DNA of 48,716 bases from Alphaproteobacteria bacterium (GCA_900768185.1 CAAGCB010000038.1:1-48716), one strand, 5' to 3'; counted from the first letter of the stretch, positions 7,064 to 16,261 are shown. Program-made: numbers and translations. The notes: generated by a model from the letters alone, not told the origin.

Positions 7064-9217
7064 TTACCCTTCAATTACAGAAAAATCAGCGACGCCGCCC
7101 ATCGCGCGCACTATCATCGACAGCAAACGCAAACGGTTGGCGCGACGCTGAGCGTCGTCACAGTTCACCTGAACTTTGTCAAAGAACGCGTCAACGGGAA
7201 CCCGCAGTTTCGCCAAATCCTCCATCGCGCCTTCGAAATCGTCCGAAGCGATCTTCTTTGAACTGTTTAACATAACTTGATCCAGCGCGTCAAACAAAGC
7301 CTGTTCCTGTTCGACCGCGAACAGATTTTTATCCGGCGTGTCGGTATGGGAACATTTGTCTTTGCTTTCTTCAATGCGGACGATGTTCGCCGCGCGGCGG
7401 AACGCCGTCAGCAAATTTTCGCCGTCATCGGTCGAAAGCAACCGCGTCAAAGCGCGGACGCGCGCGATCACGCGGCACAGGTCGATCTGATCCAGATTGT
7501 CTTCCTGCGCCAAACCGTAGACCGCCGAAATATAGTCATGGCGAACGCCGCGGTCTTTCATCAGAACTTTCAGCCTGTCGGCGATAAAGTTCAGCAAAGA
7601 AACCATTTGGCGCACGGACCAGTTGACCAAGACGGTCGGTTCGGTGTTTTCGCTTTTCTTTTCGGATTCCGTCATCGCTTCGGCGATCGCGACCTGCGCC
7701 GAATCGCCGTACACCGCGCGCGCGGCGTTCAGAATCTGAAACAGCGGCATATTGATTTTGTTTTCCAAAATCAGCCGCACGACCCCCAAGGCTGCGCGAC
7801 GCAGCGCAAAAGGATCCTTTGAACCCGTCGGTTTCCGGTCAATCAGCCAGAACCCGACCAGAGTATCGATCTTGTCCGCCAAAGCGACGGCGACGCTGAC
7901 GGGCGCGCTCGGACAAACATCGTTCGGTCCCAACGGCGAATAATGTTCGGCAATCGCTTCGGCGACAGCCTCGTTTTCACCGTCGAAACGCGCGTAATAA
8001 CGTCCCATCACGCCCTGCAGTTCCGGAAATTCGCCGACCATTCCCGTCGACAGATCGGCTTTGCACAACAAAGCGGCGCGATCGGCGTCGGCGGCGTCCG
8101 CCCCCGGAATGTATTTCAAAATTTCCGGCAACAAAGCGCGCATCCGTTCGACCTTGTCGGCGACGGATCCCAGCTTGGCATGGAAAACGCGCGATTTCAG
8201 TTTTTCAACCTTTGAAGCCAGCGTCGTTTTGCGATCTTCGTCCCAGAAGAATCGGGCGTCGGACAGGCGGGCGCGCAAAACGCGTTCGTTGCCCGCGACG
8301 ATTTCCTTTCCGCCGTCGGCGGCTTGCATGTTCGCGACGACGATGAAACGCGGCGCCATTTTGCCGTCTTCGTCGGTCATACAGAAATATTTCTGATTCG
8401 CCCGCATGGACGTAATCAGCACTTCCTGCGGGACGCTCATAAACTCGTCGTCGATTTTTCCCGTCAGGGGAACGGGATATTCCGCCAACCCCGCGACTTC
8501 GTTTAACAAACCGCCGTCTTCCAAAAGCTTGTATCCCGCTTCTTTCGCCAAAGCGTGCGCGTTGTCGGAAATGATTTTTTTGCGTTCGTCGGGATCGATC
8601 ATCACGAAAGCGTCGCGGATTTTCCGTTGATAATCGGCGAAGTCTTTGACCCGAATCGCCCCGGGCGCCAGAAAACGATGACCGTACGTTACATCGCCCG
8701 ACTTCACGCCGGCAAATTCGACGGGAACGACCGCGCCGTCAAACAGGCACACGATCGCGTGCAAAGGGCGCACCCAATGTTCGCGATGTTCGCCCCAGCG
8801 CATGGATTTCGCCCACGGGAAAGACGCCAACAGCGCCGCGACGGTTTCCCGCAGAACTTCGACGGTCGGGCGCCCCTTGCGCGACAGCTTCGCGAAATAG
8901 AACGCGCCTTTCGGGGTATCGCGAACCTCCAATTCATCTTTTTTCAAACCGACGGATTTCAAAAATCCGGTCAAAGCCTGTTCGGGGGCGGAAACCGCGG
9001 GACCTTTCTTTTCTTCGACCAGATCAGCCTGCGCGGCGGGCAACCCCTTGACGCACAAACCGAAACGGCGCGAAGAAACGAACGAAACGGTTTCGTCAAA
9101 TTTCAATTCGGCTTTTTTCAGCGCGTCCGTGATAAAATCGCGCGTGTGCGCCGCGGCGTCCGCCTGCATGCGGGCGGGAATTTCTTCGGAAAACAGTTCA
9201 AGGAAAAATTCGCTCAT
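7064..9217 (-). CDS. glyS: Glycyl-tRNA synthetase, beta subunit
   Basis: This is the tRNA-binding subunit (717 aa) of the alpha2-beta2 bacterial glycyl-tRNA synthetase. It opens with the family signature EFFLELFSEEIPARMQ. It carries the HD-like region around KADLSTGMVGEFPELQGVMG (about 400-420) and ends with the anticodon-binding part (LRVPVDAFFDKVQVN). It begins 4 nt after the glyQ stop, so the two subunits are co-translated. The length is close to the family norm of about 690. Confidence 0.97.
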   Translation of the reverse strand: MSEFFLELFSEEIPARMQADAAAHTRDFITDALKKAELKFDETVSFVSSRRFGLCVKGLPAAQADLVEEKKGPAVSAPEQALTGFLKSVGLKKDELEVRDTPKGAFYFAKLSRKGRPTVEVLRETVAALLASFPWAKSMRWGEHREHWVRPLHAIVCLFDGAVVPVEFAGVKSGDVTYGHRFLAPGAIRVKDFADYQRKIRDAFVMIDPDERKKIISDNAHALAKEAGYKLLEDGGLLNEVAGLAEYPVPLTGKIDDEFMSVPQEVLITSMRANQKYFCMTDEDGKMAPRFIVVANMQAADGGKEIVAGNERVLRARLSDARFFWDEDRKTTLASKVEKLKSRVFHAKLGSVADKVERMRALLPEILKYIPGADAADADRAALLCKADLSTGMVGEFPELQGVMGRYYARFDGENEAVAEAIAEHYSPLGPNDVCPSAPVSVAVALADKIDTLVGFWLIDRKPTGSKDPFALRRAALGVVRLILENKINMPLFQILNAARAVYGDSAQVAIAEAMTESEKKSENTEPTVLVNWSVRQMVSLLNFIADRLKVLMKDRGVRHDYISAVYGLAQEDNLDQIDLCRVIARVRALTRLLSTDDGENLLTAFRRAANIVRIEESKDKCSHTDTPDKNLFAVEQEQALFDALDQVMLNSSKKIASDDFEGAMEDLAKLRVPVDAFFDKVQVNCDDAQRRANRLRLLSMIVRAMGGVADFSVIEG

Positions 9218-9221
9218 TTTC

Positions 9222-10103
9222 TCACCCTTCCGCCTTCAAATGACCGCGGCTTTTCAAGTACCCCTCGCAACAACCTTTCGCCAAAGCGCGCACCCGCCCG
9301 ATATAGGCGGCGCGTTCGGTCACGCTGATCACGCCGCGCGCGTCCAACAGATTGAACACATGCGACGCCTTGATGCACTGGTCGTAGGCGGGCAAAGGCA
9401 CGCCGTCCGCCAGCAACGCCCGACATTCCTTTTCGGCGTCGTTGAAATGGCGCAACAGCATTTCCGTGTCGGCGCATTCAAAGTTGTACTTGGAATACTG
9501 GACTTCGTTTTCATGAAACACGTCGCCGTAAGTCACGCCGTCGCCGTTGAAATCCAGATCATAGACGTTTTCGACGCCCTGAATGTACATCGCCAGCCGT
9601 TCCAGACCGTACGTCAGTTCGGAACACACGGGCGAACATTCAAATCCGCCGACCTGCTGGAAATAAGTGAACTGCGACACTTCCATGCCGTCGCACCAGA
9701 CTTCCCAGCCCAGCCCCCACGCGCCCAAAGTCGGGCTTTCCCAGTCGTCTTCGACAAAGCGGATATCGTGATGCGCCGGATCAATCCCCAGCACTTTCAG
9801 ACTGTTCAAATACAATTCCTGCACGTTTTCGGGGGACGGTTTCAAAATCGCCTGATACTGGTAGTAATGTTGCAGACGGTTGGGGTTTTCGCCGTAGCGT
9901 CCGTCGACGGGACGGCGGGACGGCTGGACATAGGCGGCTTTCCAATGTTCGGGACCCAAAGCGCGCAAAATGGTCGCGGGGTGGAACGTGCCGGCGCCGA
10001 CCTCCATGTCGTAGGGCTGCAAGATAACGCACCCTTGTTCCGCCCAATAGGCGTGAAGTTTCAAAATCAACGACTGGAAATCGCTTCCTGCTTTTTTTAT
10101 CAT
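9222..10103 (-). CDS. glyQ: Glycyl-tRNA synthetase, alpha subunit
   Basis: This is the catalytic subunit (293 aa, normal length) that charges tRNA-Gly with glycine in the cytoplasm. Recognised by FQSLILKLHAYWAEQGCVIL, then QPYDMEVGAGTFHPATILRA and AYVQPSRRPVDGRYGENPNR. It is the first gene of the glyQ-glyS-ppdK operon and has a good promoter 46 nt upstream. The 5' leader shows no glycine-riboswitch-like structure. Confidence 0.97.
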   Translation of the reverse strand: MIKKAGSDFQSLILKLHAYWAEQGCVILQPYDMEVGAGTFHPATILRALGPEHWKAAYVQPSRRPVDGRYGENPNRLQHYYQYQAILKPSPENVQELYLNSLKVLGIDPAHHDIRFVEDDWESPTLGAWGLGWEVWCDGMEVSQFTYFQQVGGFECSPVCSELTYGLERLAMYIQGVENVYDLDFNGDGVTYGDVFHENEVQYSKYNFECADTEMLLRHFNDAEKECRALLADGVPLPAYDQCIKASHVFNLLDARGVISVTERAAYIGRVRALAKGCCEGYLKSRGHLKAEG

Positions 10104-10149
10104 TTATGAACCCGGTTGACAGCTGTTTAAAGTTTTAAAAACTTTTGGA

Positions 10150-10178
10150 AAAATACCGCCGAATCCCGCACAGGTCAA
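10150..10178 (-). promoter_or_regulatory. Promoter of the glyQ operon
   Basis: On the minus strand TTGACC (10178-10173) and TATTTT (10155-10150) are separated by exactly 17 bp. The predicted start lies about 40 nt before the glyQ ATG. Confidence 0.6.
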
Positions 10179-10207
10179 GGAAAATTCCGCATCCGGAAAA
10201 GATAAAG

Positions 10208-10236
10208 TTGCCAATCGGGCGCAGACCCTGTAATAA
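10208..10236 (+). promoter_or_regulatory. Promoter of the first glycosyltransferase gene
   Basis: TTGCCA (10208-10213), 17 bp, TAATAA (10231-10236). The predicted start is about 30 nt before the ATG at 10273, divergent from the glyQ promoter. Confidence 0.5.
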
Positions 10237-10272
10237 TAATGCCGCGCATTCGTTTCAACAAAGGAAAAGCCT

Positions 10273-11181
10273 ATGAAAATCAGCGTGGTCGTTCCCGTCT
10301 TCAACGCAATCGATGACGTGAAAAAATGCCTGCAAAGCGTCAAGGAAAACTTTGATTTTTCCGACGGCGAAGTGCTTATCGTCGACGATTGTTCCGGAGA
10401 AGAAACGGCGGCTTATTTAAAAAAGGAATCCGCGACGAACCCCGACAAATTCACGCTGTTCCGCAACCCCGAAAATTCGGGCTTTCCGAAAACCTGCAAC
10501 AACGGCATCGCCAAAGCCAAGGGCGAAATCATTGTCCTGCTGAACAGCGACACGATGATTCCCGCGCGCTTTTGTGAAAAAATCGCCGCCTGTTTTGATT
10601 CCGACCCCTTAATCGCGGTCGCGTCGCCGATTGCGGCGTACAGCGGCAGCTACTTCATTCCTTTGCGCGACGGGGAAACGGTCGCGTCCATGAACGAAAA
10701 AATCGAAAAACTGCACAAACCGACCTATCCCGCCATTCCGACGGCGGAAGGGTTTTGCCTGTGCCTGCGCGCGTCCGCGCTGGACAAGTTCGGCGCGCTG
10801 GACGAAATTTACGGCAAAGGATTCAACGAAGAACGCGATCTGTCGTTCCGCATGGCGTCCAAAGGACTGCGGTGCGTTTTGATCGACAATCTGTACGTTT
10901 TTCATAAACGGCACGCGTCTTTCGGCAGCGCGGCACGCAAACAGCAACTGGAACGCAACGATAAAATATTCAAAGACCGCTGGGGCGATCTGGTGAAACG
11001 GGAAAAGGACTTTACCAAACACCGCAACCCGATTGACGAACTGCGCCGTCAAATTCAGCCGAAGTACTTTAAAAAAGGTCTGTTCTGGTCGAAATCCGTC
11101 CTGCCCGATAAAACGGTCTGGCGCGTGTTCGGCGTCAAAATCACGAAAAAGCGCACGGGGGGGGGGCAACCGAAAGTTTAA
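10273..11181 (+). CDS. Glycosyltransferase family 2 with a G10 tract near its 3' end
   Basis: This 302-aa cytoplasmic or membrane-associated enzyme probably adds a sugar to a surface glycan. The GT-A fold start KISVVVPVFNAIDDVKKCLQ is followed by VDDCS (about 36-40), NNGIAKAKGEIIVLLNSDT (about 78-96, with the DXD-like N-S-D) and EERDLSFRMASKG (about 193-205). RBS AAAGGA lies before the ATG. The last codons run through ten consecutive G (11157-11166), and the protein now ends TGGGQPKV. Loss of one G gives a 19-codon longer tail ending at 11239; gain of one gives a tail running into the terminator at about 11306. The C-terminus is thus potentially phase-variable. A terminator separates it from the next gene. 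Confidence 0.85.
   Translation: MKISVVVPVFNAIDDVKKCLQSVKENFDFSDGEVLIVDDCSGEETAAYLKKESATNPDKFTLFRNPENSGFPKTCNNGIAKAKGEIIVLLNSDTMIPARFCEKIAACFDSDPLIAVASPIAAYSGSYFIPLRDGETVASMNEKIEKLHKPTYPAIPTAEGFCLCLRASALDKFGALDEIYGKGFNEERDLSFRMASKGLRCVLIDNLYVFHKRHASFGSAARKQQLERNDKIFKDRWGDLVKREKDFTKHRNPIDELRRQIQPKYFKKGLFWSKSVLPDKTVWRVFGVKITKKRTGGGQPKV
11157..11166 (+). repeat. Homopolymeric G10 tract inside a coding sequence
   Basis: Ten G in a row lie 5 codons before the stop of the glycosyltransferase. It is the only G tract of this length that I noticed in the window. Such tracts change length by slipped-strand mispairing and are also a known site of sequencing error. Confidence 0.9.
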
Positions 11182-11260
11182 TCACAACTTTTACGGTATA
11201 TTTTCCCCATACAACCGCCCGTACCGCGGTTTCTTTTAACAAAATAGAATTTTCATCTTC

Positions 11261-11292
11261 ACCGCTTTTCTGCGCGAAAAGCGGTGTTTTTT
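11261..11292 (+). terminator. Terminator after the first glycosyltransferase gene
   Basis: ACCGCTTTT / AAAAGCGGT (11261-11269 and 11277-11285) with loop CTGCGCG, followed by GTTTTTTGT. Confidence 0.8.
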
Positions 11293-11322
11293 GTCCTATC
11301 CCCTAATTGAAAGGATTTTTTC

Positions 11323-12180
11323 ATGACCAAGATATCCGCCCTGTTATGCACTTACAACACACCCGAACCATATTTAAGGGAAACGATCGAAAGCGTTTTG
11401 AAACAAACCTTTCCGGATTTTGAATTTATCGTTTTGGACGACGGTTCGACAGACGCCGATATTGAACGCATCGTCAAATCGTATTCCGACAGCCGGATAC
11501 GGTTTTACAAAAACGAACACAACACCGGCATTTCCGCAACACGCAACAGGCTGATCGATTTGGCAAACGGCGAATATCTGGCCGTCATCGACCACGATGA
11601 CATATCGCTGCCGCGCCGTTTTGAAAAACAGGCGGTGTATTTGGACGCGCATCCGGACACCGGAATCGTCGGTGCACAAGCCGAATTTATCCCCGCCCGC
11701 AAAATCAAAAAACGTCCGACCGACAACGAAAGCGTGAAAATATCCCTGATGCGGCAGTGCGTCATCGTCCATCCGTCGTGCATGATCCGCAAATCCGTTC
11801 TGGAAAAAACTGGTTTCAGGTACGAAGAACGCTTTTCACCCGCCGAAGATTACGCACTTTTCTGCCGTTTGATCCCGCACACGGATTTTTACAACATTCC
11901 GGAAGTTCTGCTTTTATACAGAAAACATAAAAAAAACACGTCCGCGCTTCAAAGCGAAAAAATCAACCGCGCAACGATCGCCATTCAAAATTTCGCACGC
12001 GCGCAAAATCCGGAACTGGCGGCGATTTCAGACGCCGAATGCGAAACCGTCGAAACCTTTCGCCTGTTCAATGCCTTGCCCGTTTTTTCGATACGCAAAA
12101 AAAGAAACAGAAAAACGCTTTTACTGTTCGGTTTCCTGCCGGTTTTCTCGGCGAAAACGAAACGGGGGACGCTGTCATGA
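11323..12180 (+). CDS. Glycosyltransferase family 2
   Basis: A 285-aa GT-A enzyme. The start KISALLCTYNTPEPYLRETI is followed by VLDDGSTDADI (about 37-47), GISATRNRLIDLANGEYLAV with IDHDD (the metal-binding DXD, about 92) and the acceptor-side FSPAEDYALFCRLI (about 178-191). AAAGGA lies 7 nt before the ATG. The stop overlaps the next start by 4 nt (ATGA), so it heads a translationally coupled three-gene operon. The region is poorer in G+C than the glyQ operon, as is usual for surface-glycan clusters that move between strains. Sugar and acceptor cannot be told. Confidence 0.85.
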   Translation: MTKISALLCTYNTPEPYLRETIESVLKQTFPDFEFIVLDDGSTDADIERIVKSYSDSRIRFYKNEHNTGISATRNRLIDLANGEYLAVIDHDDISLPRRFEKQAVYLDAHPDTGIVGAQAEFIPARKIKKRPTDNESVKISLMRQCVIVHPSCMIRKSVLEKTGFRYEERFSPAEDYALFCRLIPHTDFYNIPEVLLLYRKHKKNTSALQSEKINRATIAIQNFARAQNPELAAISDAECETVETFRLFNALPVFSIRKKRNRKTLLLFGFLPVFSAKTKRGTLS

Positions 12181-13187
12181 AAATACGTTGCATTCAAAAC
12201 GCAATCGACCGTTTGCGGGGCAAAAAACATCTGGTCATTCCCGCGCCCTATTACAACGACAGAATCCCCCTGCCGCCGGAATATCCCGACATTTACAACG
12301 CGGATAGCCGGAAAATGGAAATGTTTTTCATTCGCGACCGCCATTTTTCGCACGAACCCTACGGCACTTTTCCGACGTATTTTTTATGGGACAGATTCAA
12401 CTGGGGACTGAATACGCATTTTTACACGGGAAAATCGGCAAAAGAAACCGTCGGATCACCGACATCGAAATACGCGTGGCTGTTGGAACCGCGCACGAAA
12501 CAGGCGCGGGATTACCGTATGTTTGAAAAAGACCGTTCTCTGGCACGGGAGTTTGATGCCGTTTTGACCTATGACGAACGGCTGCTGAATCTGTTGGACA
12601 ATGCCGTTTTTTTCCCGAGCTGCGCCGTTTCGTGGGTGCATGAAACGGATGCCGACATCTGGCGAAAAAAAACGAAAAACGTATCAATCCTGTCGTCAAA
12701 CAAAAAAATGTGTCCGTTGCATTATCTGCGGCTGGCGATCGCTTGGGAATGTAAGAAAGAGGGGCTTGCCGACACGTTCGGCACGTTTGACGGCGGGCAC
12801 GCCGTGACAATGGCTGAAACGTTGAAACGCTACCGCTATTCCATCGCGATTGAAAACCAGATTTCGGATTATTTTTACACGGAACGCCTGATTTCCGCCT
12901 TTATCTCCATGACTGTCCCGATTTACGTCGGGGCGCGGAAAATCGAAAAATTTTTCAACGCCGACGGCATCATTCGCGTTGATGAAAAGCAGGCTACAAA
13001 CATCAAAGACGTTTTAAGACAATGTTCCGAACGGGATTATATGAACCGCCTGCCGGCGATGCGCGAAAATTATGAAAAAGCGAAGGCTTATCTGAACCAG
13101 AACGATATGCTGTACGAAACGCTTTTCATCAAACCGGAACAACGGAAATTGAATTTCGACTTTTCAAACATCGGGGGTGTAAAATGA
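12177..13187 (+). CDS. Glycosyltransferase family 10 (alpha-1,3-fucosyltransferase-like)
   Basis: The protein (336 aa from the ATG at 12177, chosen because it overlaps the preceding stop as ATGA) carries the GT10 signature near its C-terminus: YRYSIAIENQISDYFYTERL, then ISAFISMTVPIYVGARKIEK and FFNADGIIRVDE. In GT10 enzymes this block binds GDP-fucose. Upstream, FDAVLTYDERLLN and VSILSSNKKMCPLHYLRL (about 180-200) also fit the family. It would act at the cytoplasmic face on a lipid-linked or LPS acceptor. Other GDP-sugar donors are possible for divergent members. It overlaps the next gene by 4 nt. Confidence 0.75.
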   Translation: MKIRCIQNAIDRLRGKKHLVIPAPYYNDRIPLPPEYPDIYNADSRKMEMFFIRDRHFSHEPYGTFPTYFLWDRFNWGLNTHFYTGKSAKETVGSPTSKYAWLLEPRTKQARDYRMFEKDRSLAREFDAVLTYDERLLNLLDNAVFFPSCAVSWVHETDADIWRKKTKNVSILSSNKKMCPLHYLRLAIAWECKKEGLADTFGTFDGGHAVTMAETLKRYRYSIAIENQISDYFYTERLISAFISMTVPIYVGARKIEKFFNADGIIRVDEKQATNIKDVLRQCSERDYMNRLPAMRENYEKAKAYLNQNDMLYETLFIKPEQRKLNFDFSNIGGVK

Positions 13188-14794
13188 AAATCAGCATCAT
13201 CATTCCGGTTTACAACGCGGGAAAGTATCTGACCGGCTGTTTAACCAGCATCGCCGCGCAAACATACTCCGATTTTGAATGTTGGTGCGTCAACAACGGT
13301 TCGACCGACGATTCATTGAAAATCATCAATGAGTTTGTTCAACAGGACAACCGATTCAAGCTGATCAACCGCACGAACGCGGGCAAGCAGGCCGCCGCCC
13401 GAAACGCCGCGTTGAAACGGGCGACGGGCGACGCCGTCACGTTCGTTGACGCGGACGATTACATCCACCCGAAAATGTTGGAACTGTTGATCGAAACCAT
13501 GCGGGAAACAGACTGCGACGTTGTCGGATGTCTGCCGTTCAACACCAAAAAACTTTATACGGGCGATTTTGAAACCGTCAAATCGTATAAAACAAAAATT
13601 TACAAAGATCCCGTCACCGCCTTTATGACAAAAAGATGCGTTCCGACGACCGTATGGGGACGGTTGTATAAGAAAAACGTCATCACTTCGCCGTTTATCG
13701 AAGACATCTTTTTTGAAGACGTGCCGTTCACTTTTGAAATCTTTTCCGGATTAAAGCGGTACGCTTTGATCACCGCCCGTCTTTACGGTTACTACAAGGG
13801 AAACGAATCGACCATGCGATCCGTTTGGACGAACGAAAAAACGGACAGCTATATCCGCGTCATCCGTTCCGTATCCCTGTTCACAGCCAAAAACGTTCCC
13901 GAAAAAGCGACAGCCGTGAAAAAACACATTTCGAACGGGCGCGTCAAAATGATCATGTCCCGCATCAAAAACGCCCCCGACCGCCGCGAACTGTACAATT
14001 ACGCCGCGCCGAAAATCCGCGAACTGTATCGGGAAAACCTGATTTCTTACCGCGGGCTGAAATTGAAACACAAAATCGCCCTCTGCCGTTTGCTTTACGA
14101 CGATCGAAACCTTGAAAACGGAAAATTCAGCTGCGTTTCGCAAACCGTCTATCCTTTGAAAATCGACGATTTGCTGGCTTTGCCGAATGTCGTCCCTCCG
14201 CCGCCCGCGATCAAAGACAAAGAGATCGTCATTTTGGTCGGGAACAGGAATAAAAACATTCCGGACAGGCTGTATCAGGGGCGCGACACGTTGGAAAACC
14301 TGAAATCCGCGGGGATTGAAACCGCCCCGTGTCATGTTGCCTTTTTCAGAAACCGCCCCTTTTGGGATTTGCTGTCACCGTTTTGCCGCGCCTATCGCAA
14401 CCGGTTTCACGCATTCGGCACCGCCGTTTACCATATCAATCCGCAAGCCGTACGCGAAATGCATTTGGAACGCGGACAAAGGACGAAAGAAAACGCCTAT
14501 CTTTATTCAAAATGGCCGCTGTCGGAACAACAGCGGCAAAAACAATACGATGATTTGAAAAATTCCTTGATGCAAAACGGGTTTGACGACAGTTATCCGG
14601 TCGAAATCATGCTGTGCCGTTCGTTGGGCGTCAAAGACACGGTTTATCAGGGGCATCACCGGATCATGTTCTGCATCGACATGAACGTTCCGTATATCGG
14701 CATCGTTTTCATGTACGTTTCGCATTGTCCGCGTTTTTTGGCGAAACCGTTATACCTGCTGGCAAAAATTTTCAAAAAAAGAACGGCGGAATGA
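13184..14794 (+). CDS. Glycosyltransferase family 2 fused to a ParB-like C-terminal domain
   Basis: The first 230 residues or so are a GT2 domain: KISIIIPVYNAGKYLTGCLT, then NNGSTDDSL, AARNAALKRATGDAVTFVDA (the DXD region) and FEDVPFTFEIF. From about residue 340 to 536 a second domain begins KEIVILVGNRNKNIPDRLYQ. It contains a helix LSEQQRQKQYDDLKNSLMQN, then PVEIMLCRSLGVKDTVYQGH followed by HRIMFCIDMNVPYIGIVF. The G-H-H-R after a short strand and before an amphipathic helix resembles the 'DGxHR' turn of ParB/sulfiredoxin-fold domains, which turn up in surface-glycan clusters. The role of that domain is unknown. The gene is the last of the coupled operon; its stop is 1 nt from the convergent OpgB-like gene. 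Confidence 0.75.
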   Translation: MKISIIIPVYNAGKYLTGCLTSIAAQTYSDFECWCVNNGSTDDSLKIINEFVQQDNRFKLINRTNAGKQAAARNAALKRATGDAVTFVDADDYIHPKMLELLIETMRETDCDVVGCLPFNTKKLYTGDFETVKSYKTKIYKDPVTAFMTKRCVPTTVWGRLYKKNVITSPFIEDIFFEDVPFTFEIFSGLKRYALITARLYGYYKGNESTMRSVWTNEKTDSYIRVIRSVSLFTAKNVPEKATAVKKHISNGRVKMIMSRIKNAPDRRELYNYAAPKIRELYRENLISYRGLKLKHKIALCRLLYDDRNLENGKFSCVSQTVYPLKIDDLLALPNVVPPPPAIKDKEIVILVGNRNKNIPDRLYQGRDTLENLKSAGIETAPCHVAFFRNRPFWDLLSPFCRAYRNRFHAFGTAVYHINPQAVREMHLERGQRTKENAYLYSKWPLSEQQRQKQYDDLKNSLMQNGFDDSYPVEIMLCRSLGVKDTVYQGHHRIMFCIDMNVPYIGIVFMYVSHCPRFLAKPLYLLAKIFKKRTAE

Positions 14795-14795
14795 T

Positions 14796-16250
14796 TTAAA
14801 AATCCACTTTTCTGCCGTACAGCAAATAGTCGTAAACGGCGGAACGCTTCATTATATCCCCGTTGAACTTTTCCGTATCCCCGATTTGTTCCAAAACGGT
14901 CGGTTTTCCGGAAAACAACGACGTCCCCAGCCCCAATCTGTCGCCGGCGATTTCAACGCCCATCGCGGCTAGAATCGTCGGGTAAATATCCATGGTGGTG
15001 AATTTTCTGTTTGTCGTTTTAACCGGTTTTGCCTGTGCGTTTAAAAACAAATTAAAAACGCGCCGCCGTTTGTCTTTTCCGAAAACGACATCATTCATCG
15101 CCAAATGATCCCCGACAACAACAACCGTTGTATTCTTATAGAACGGCTGGCTTTCCAGCCACGCCAAAAAATCGGAAAGTTGTTTATCCGCGCACGATAT
15201 GACGTTTTTATAGATATCTTCCCGCGGATATTTTTGCTTGCAAACGGTATCGTCAAAATATCCCGTTGCAAAATGAGTATCCATCGTCATCATACCGAAT
15301 GCAAAAGGCGTATCGCTTTTCCCCAATTCGGAAAGTTCTTTTTTAGCCAAAGAATACGTTTCCGAATCTTTCAGTCCCCATTTGAAACTTGCAATATCCC
15401 ATAGTTTTCCTCCCTTTCCGGTAAAATAAGTGTAATCCTCGATCTTCAAATCACCGTGCGATTTAAAAAAGATATCCATTCCCGCAAAAGAAGATTTTGT
15501 CCCGATCATAAATTTTTCGGCGTATCCGTTATCCTTTAAAACATCATACAGACAATGCGCTTTCGGTAAAAAATATGTGTACATTCTGTAATGCGCCGGA
15601 TCTATCGGCAATCGAAGCGGAATACCGCACGTTTGCGCAACCAGTCCCGCTTGCGTCCATGACGTTCCGGCGACCTGTTCCGCACCGCCCAAACGATCCG
15701 CATCGCTGAAATTAACGCCTTTTATCCGCGCCGCCGCAGTCGTTTCGGGGATCAGATTTTCCCCGTCTTTTTCGGAATACGTCGATTCAAACGATTCAAC
15801 GAAAATCAAAACAAGGTTTCTTTTTTTATCCGGAAAAGTCAATTTCACCTGCGACGGATCGGAATAATAGGTTTCATAAAAATTGGAACGGCTGGAAAAA
15901 TTGTCTTTAAACCAATTCGGAACATTCAATTTTACGGCGGAAAAAACAATACAACCGCCGAAAAATAAATATGTCAGTTTTGAAAAATGAATCACAAAAA
16001 AATTATTCGGTTTGATACTTTGAATTTTTTTCAGAACAAACGCATACAATACCGTTAACCCGACGACAGCCCAGAAAATCGTGTTCCGGACAAAGCTGAT
16101 AATCGTTTTCGCATCCGAATCCAACGGCATATACAAATGAAACAACAGCTGTTCCGTCGTTACGTTTCCGAATTTATCAACAATCCAGCATGCCGTCGCC
16201 GCCAAAAATACGAACAAGAAAAATAAAATCAAAGAAACGATATTTTTCAT
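14796..16250 (-). CDS. OpgB/LTA-synthase-like membrane phosphoglycerol transferase
   Basis: A 484-aa protein of the alkaline-phosphatase fold that probably transfers phosphoglycerol or a similar group to a periplasmic glycan. The ATG at 16250 (MKNIVSLILFF) is chosen because it opens a membrane segment and follows the MazG-like stop by 11 nt. Three N-terminal membrane helices (to about residue 110) precede the catalytic domain: RNLVLIFVESFESTYS (metal ligand Glu), AGTSWTQAGLVAQTCGIPLR (the Thr/Ser nucleophile region), MMTMDTHFATGY and VVVVGDHLAMND. This matches OpgB closely in motif order, though N-terminal length differs. It could instead be a phosphoethanolamine transferase. It fits the neighbouring glycan genes. 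Confidence 0.8.
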   Translation of the reverse strand: MKNIVSLILFFLFVFLAATACWIVDKFGNVTTEQLLFHLYMPLDSDAKTIISFVRNTIFWAVVGLTVLYAFVLKKIQSIKPNNFFVIHFSKLTYLFFGGCIVFSAVKLNVPNWFKDNFSSRSNFYETYYSDPSQVKLTFPDKKRNLVLIFVESFESTYSEKDGENLIPETTAAARIKGVNFSDADRLGGAEQVAGTSWTQAGLVAQTCGIPLRLPIDPAHYRMYTYFLPKAHCLYDVLKDNGYAEKFMIGTKSSFAGMDIFFKSHGDLKIEDYTYFTGKGGKLWDIASFKWGLKDSETYSLAKKELSELGKSDTPFAFGMMTMDTHFATGYFDDTVCKQKYPREDIYKNVISCADKQLSDFLAWLESQPFYKNTTVVVVGDHLAMNDVVFGKDKRRRVFNLFLNAQAKPVKTTNRKFTTMDIYPTILAAMGVEIAGDRLGLGTSLFSGKPTVLEQIGDTEKFNGDIMKRSAVYDYLLYGRKVDF

Positions 16251-16261
16251 CACTGCTGCCT

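Noticed and set aside
10104..10149. Glycine riboswitch in the glyQ leader
   Set aside because: The leader is short (about 40 nt) and shows no paired aptamer structure.
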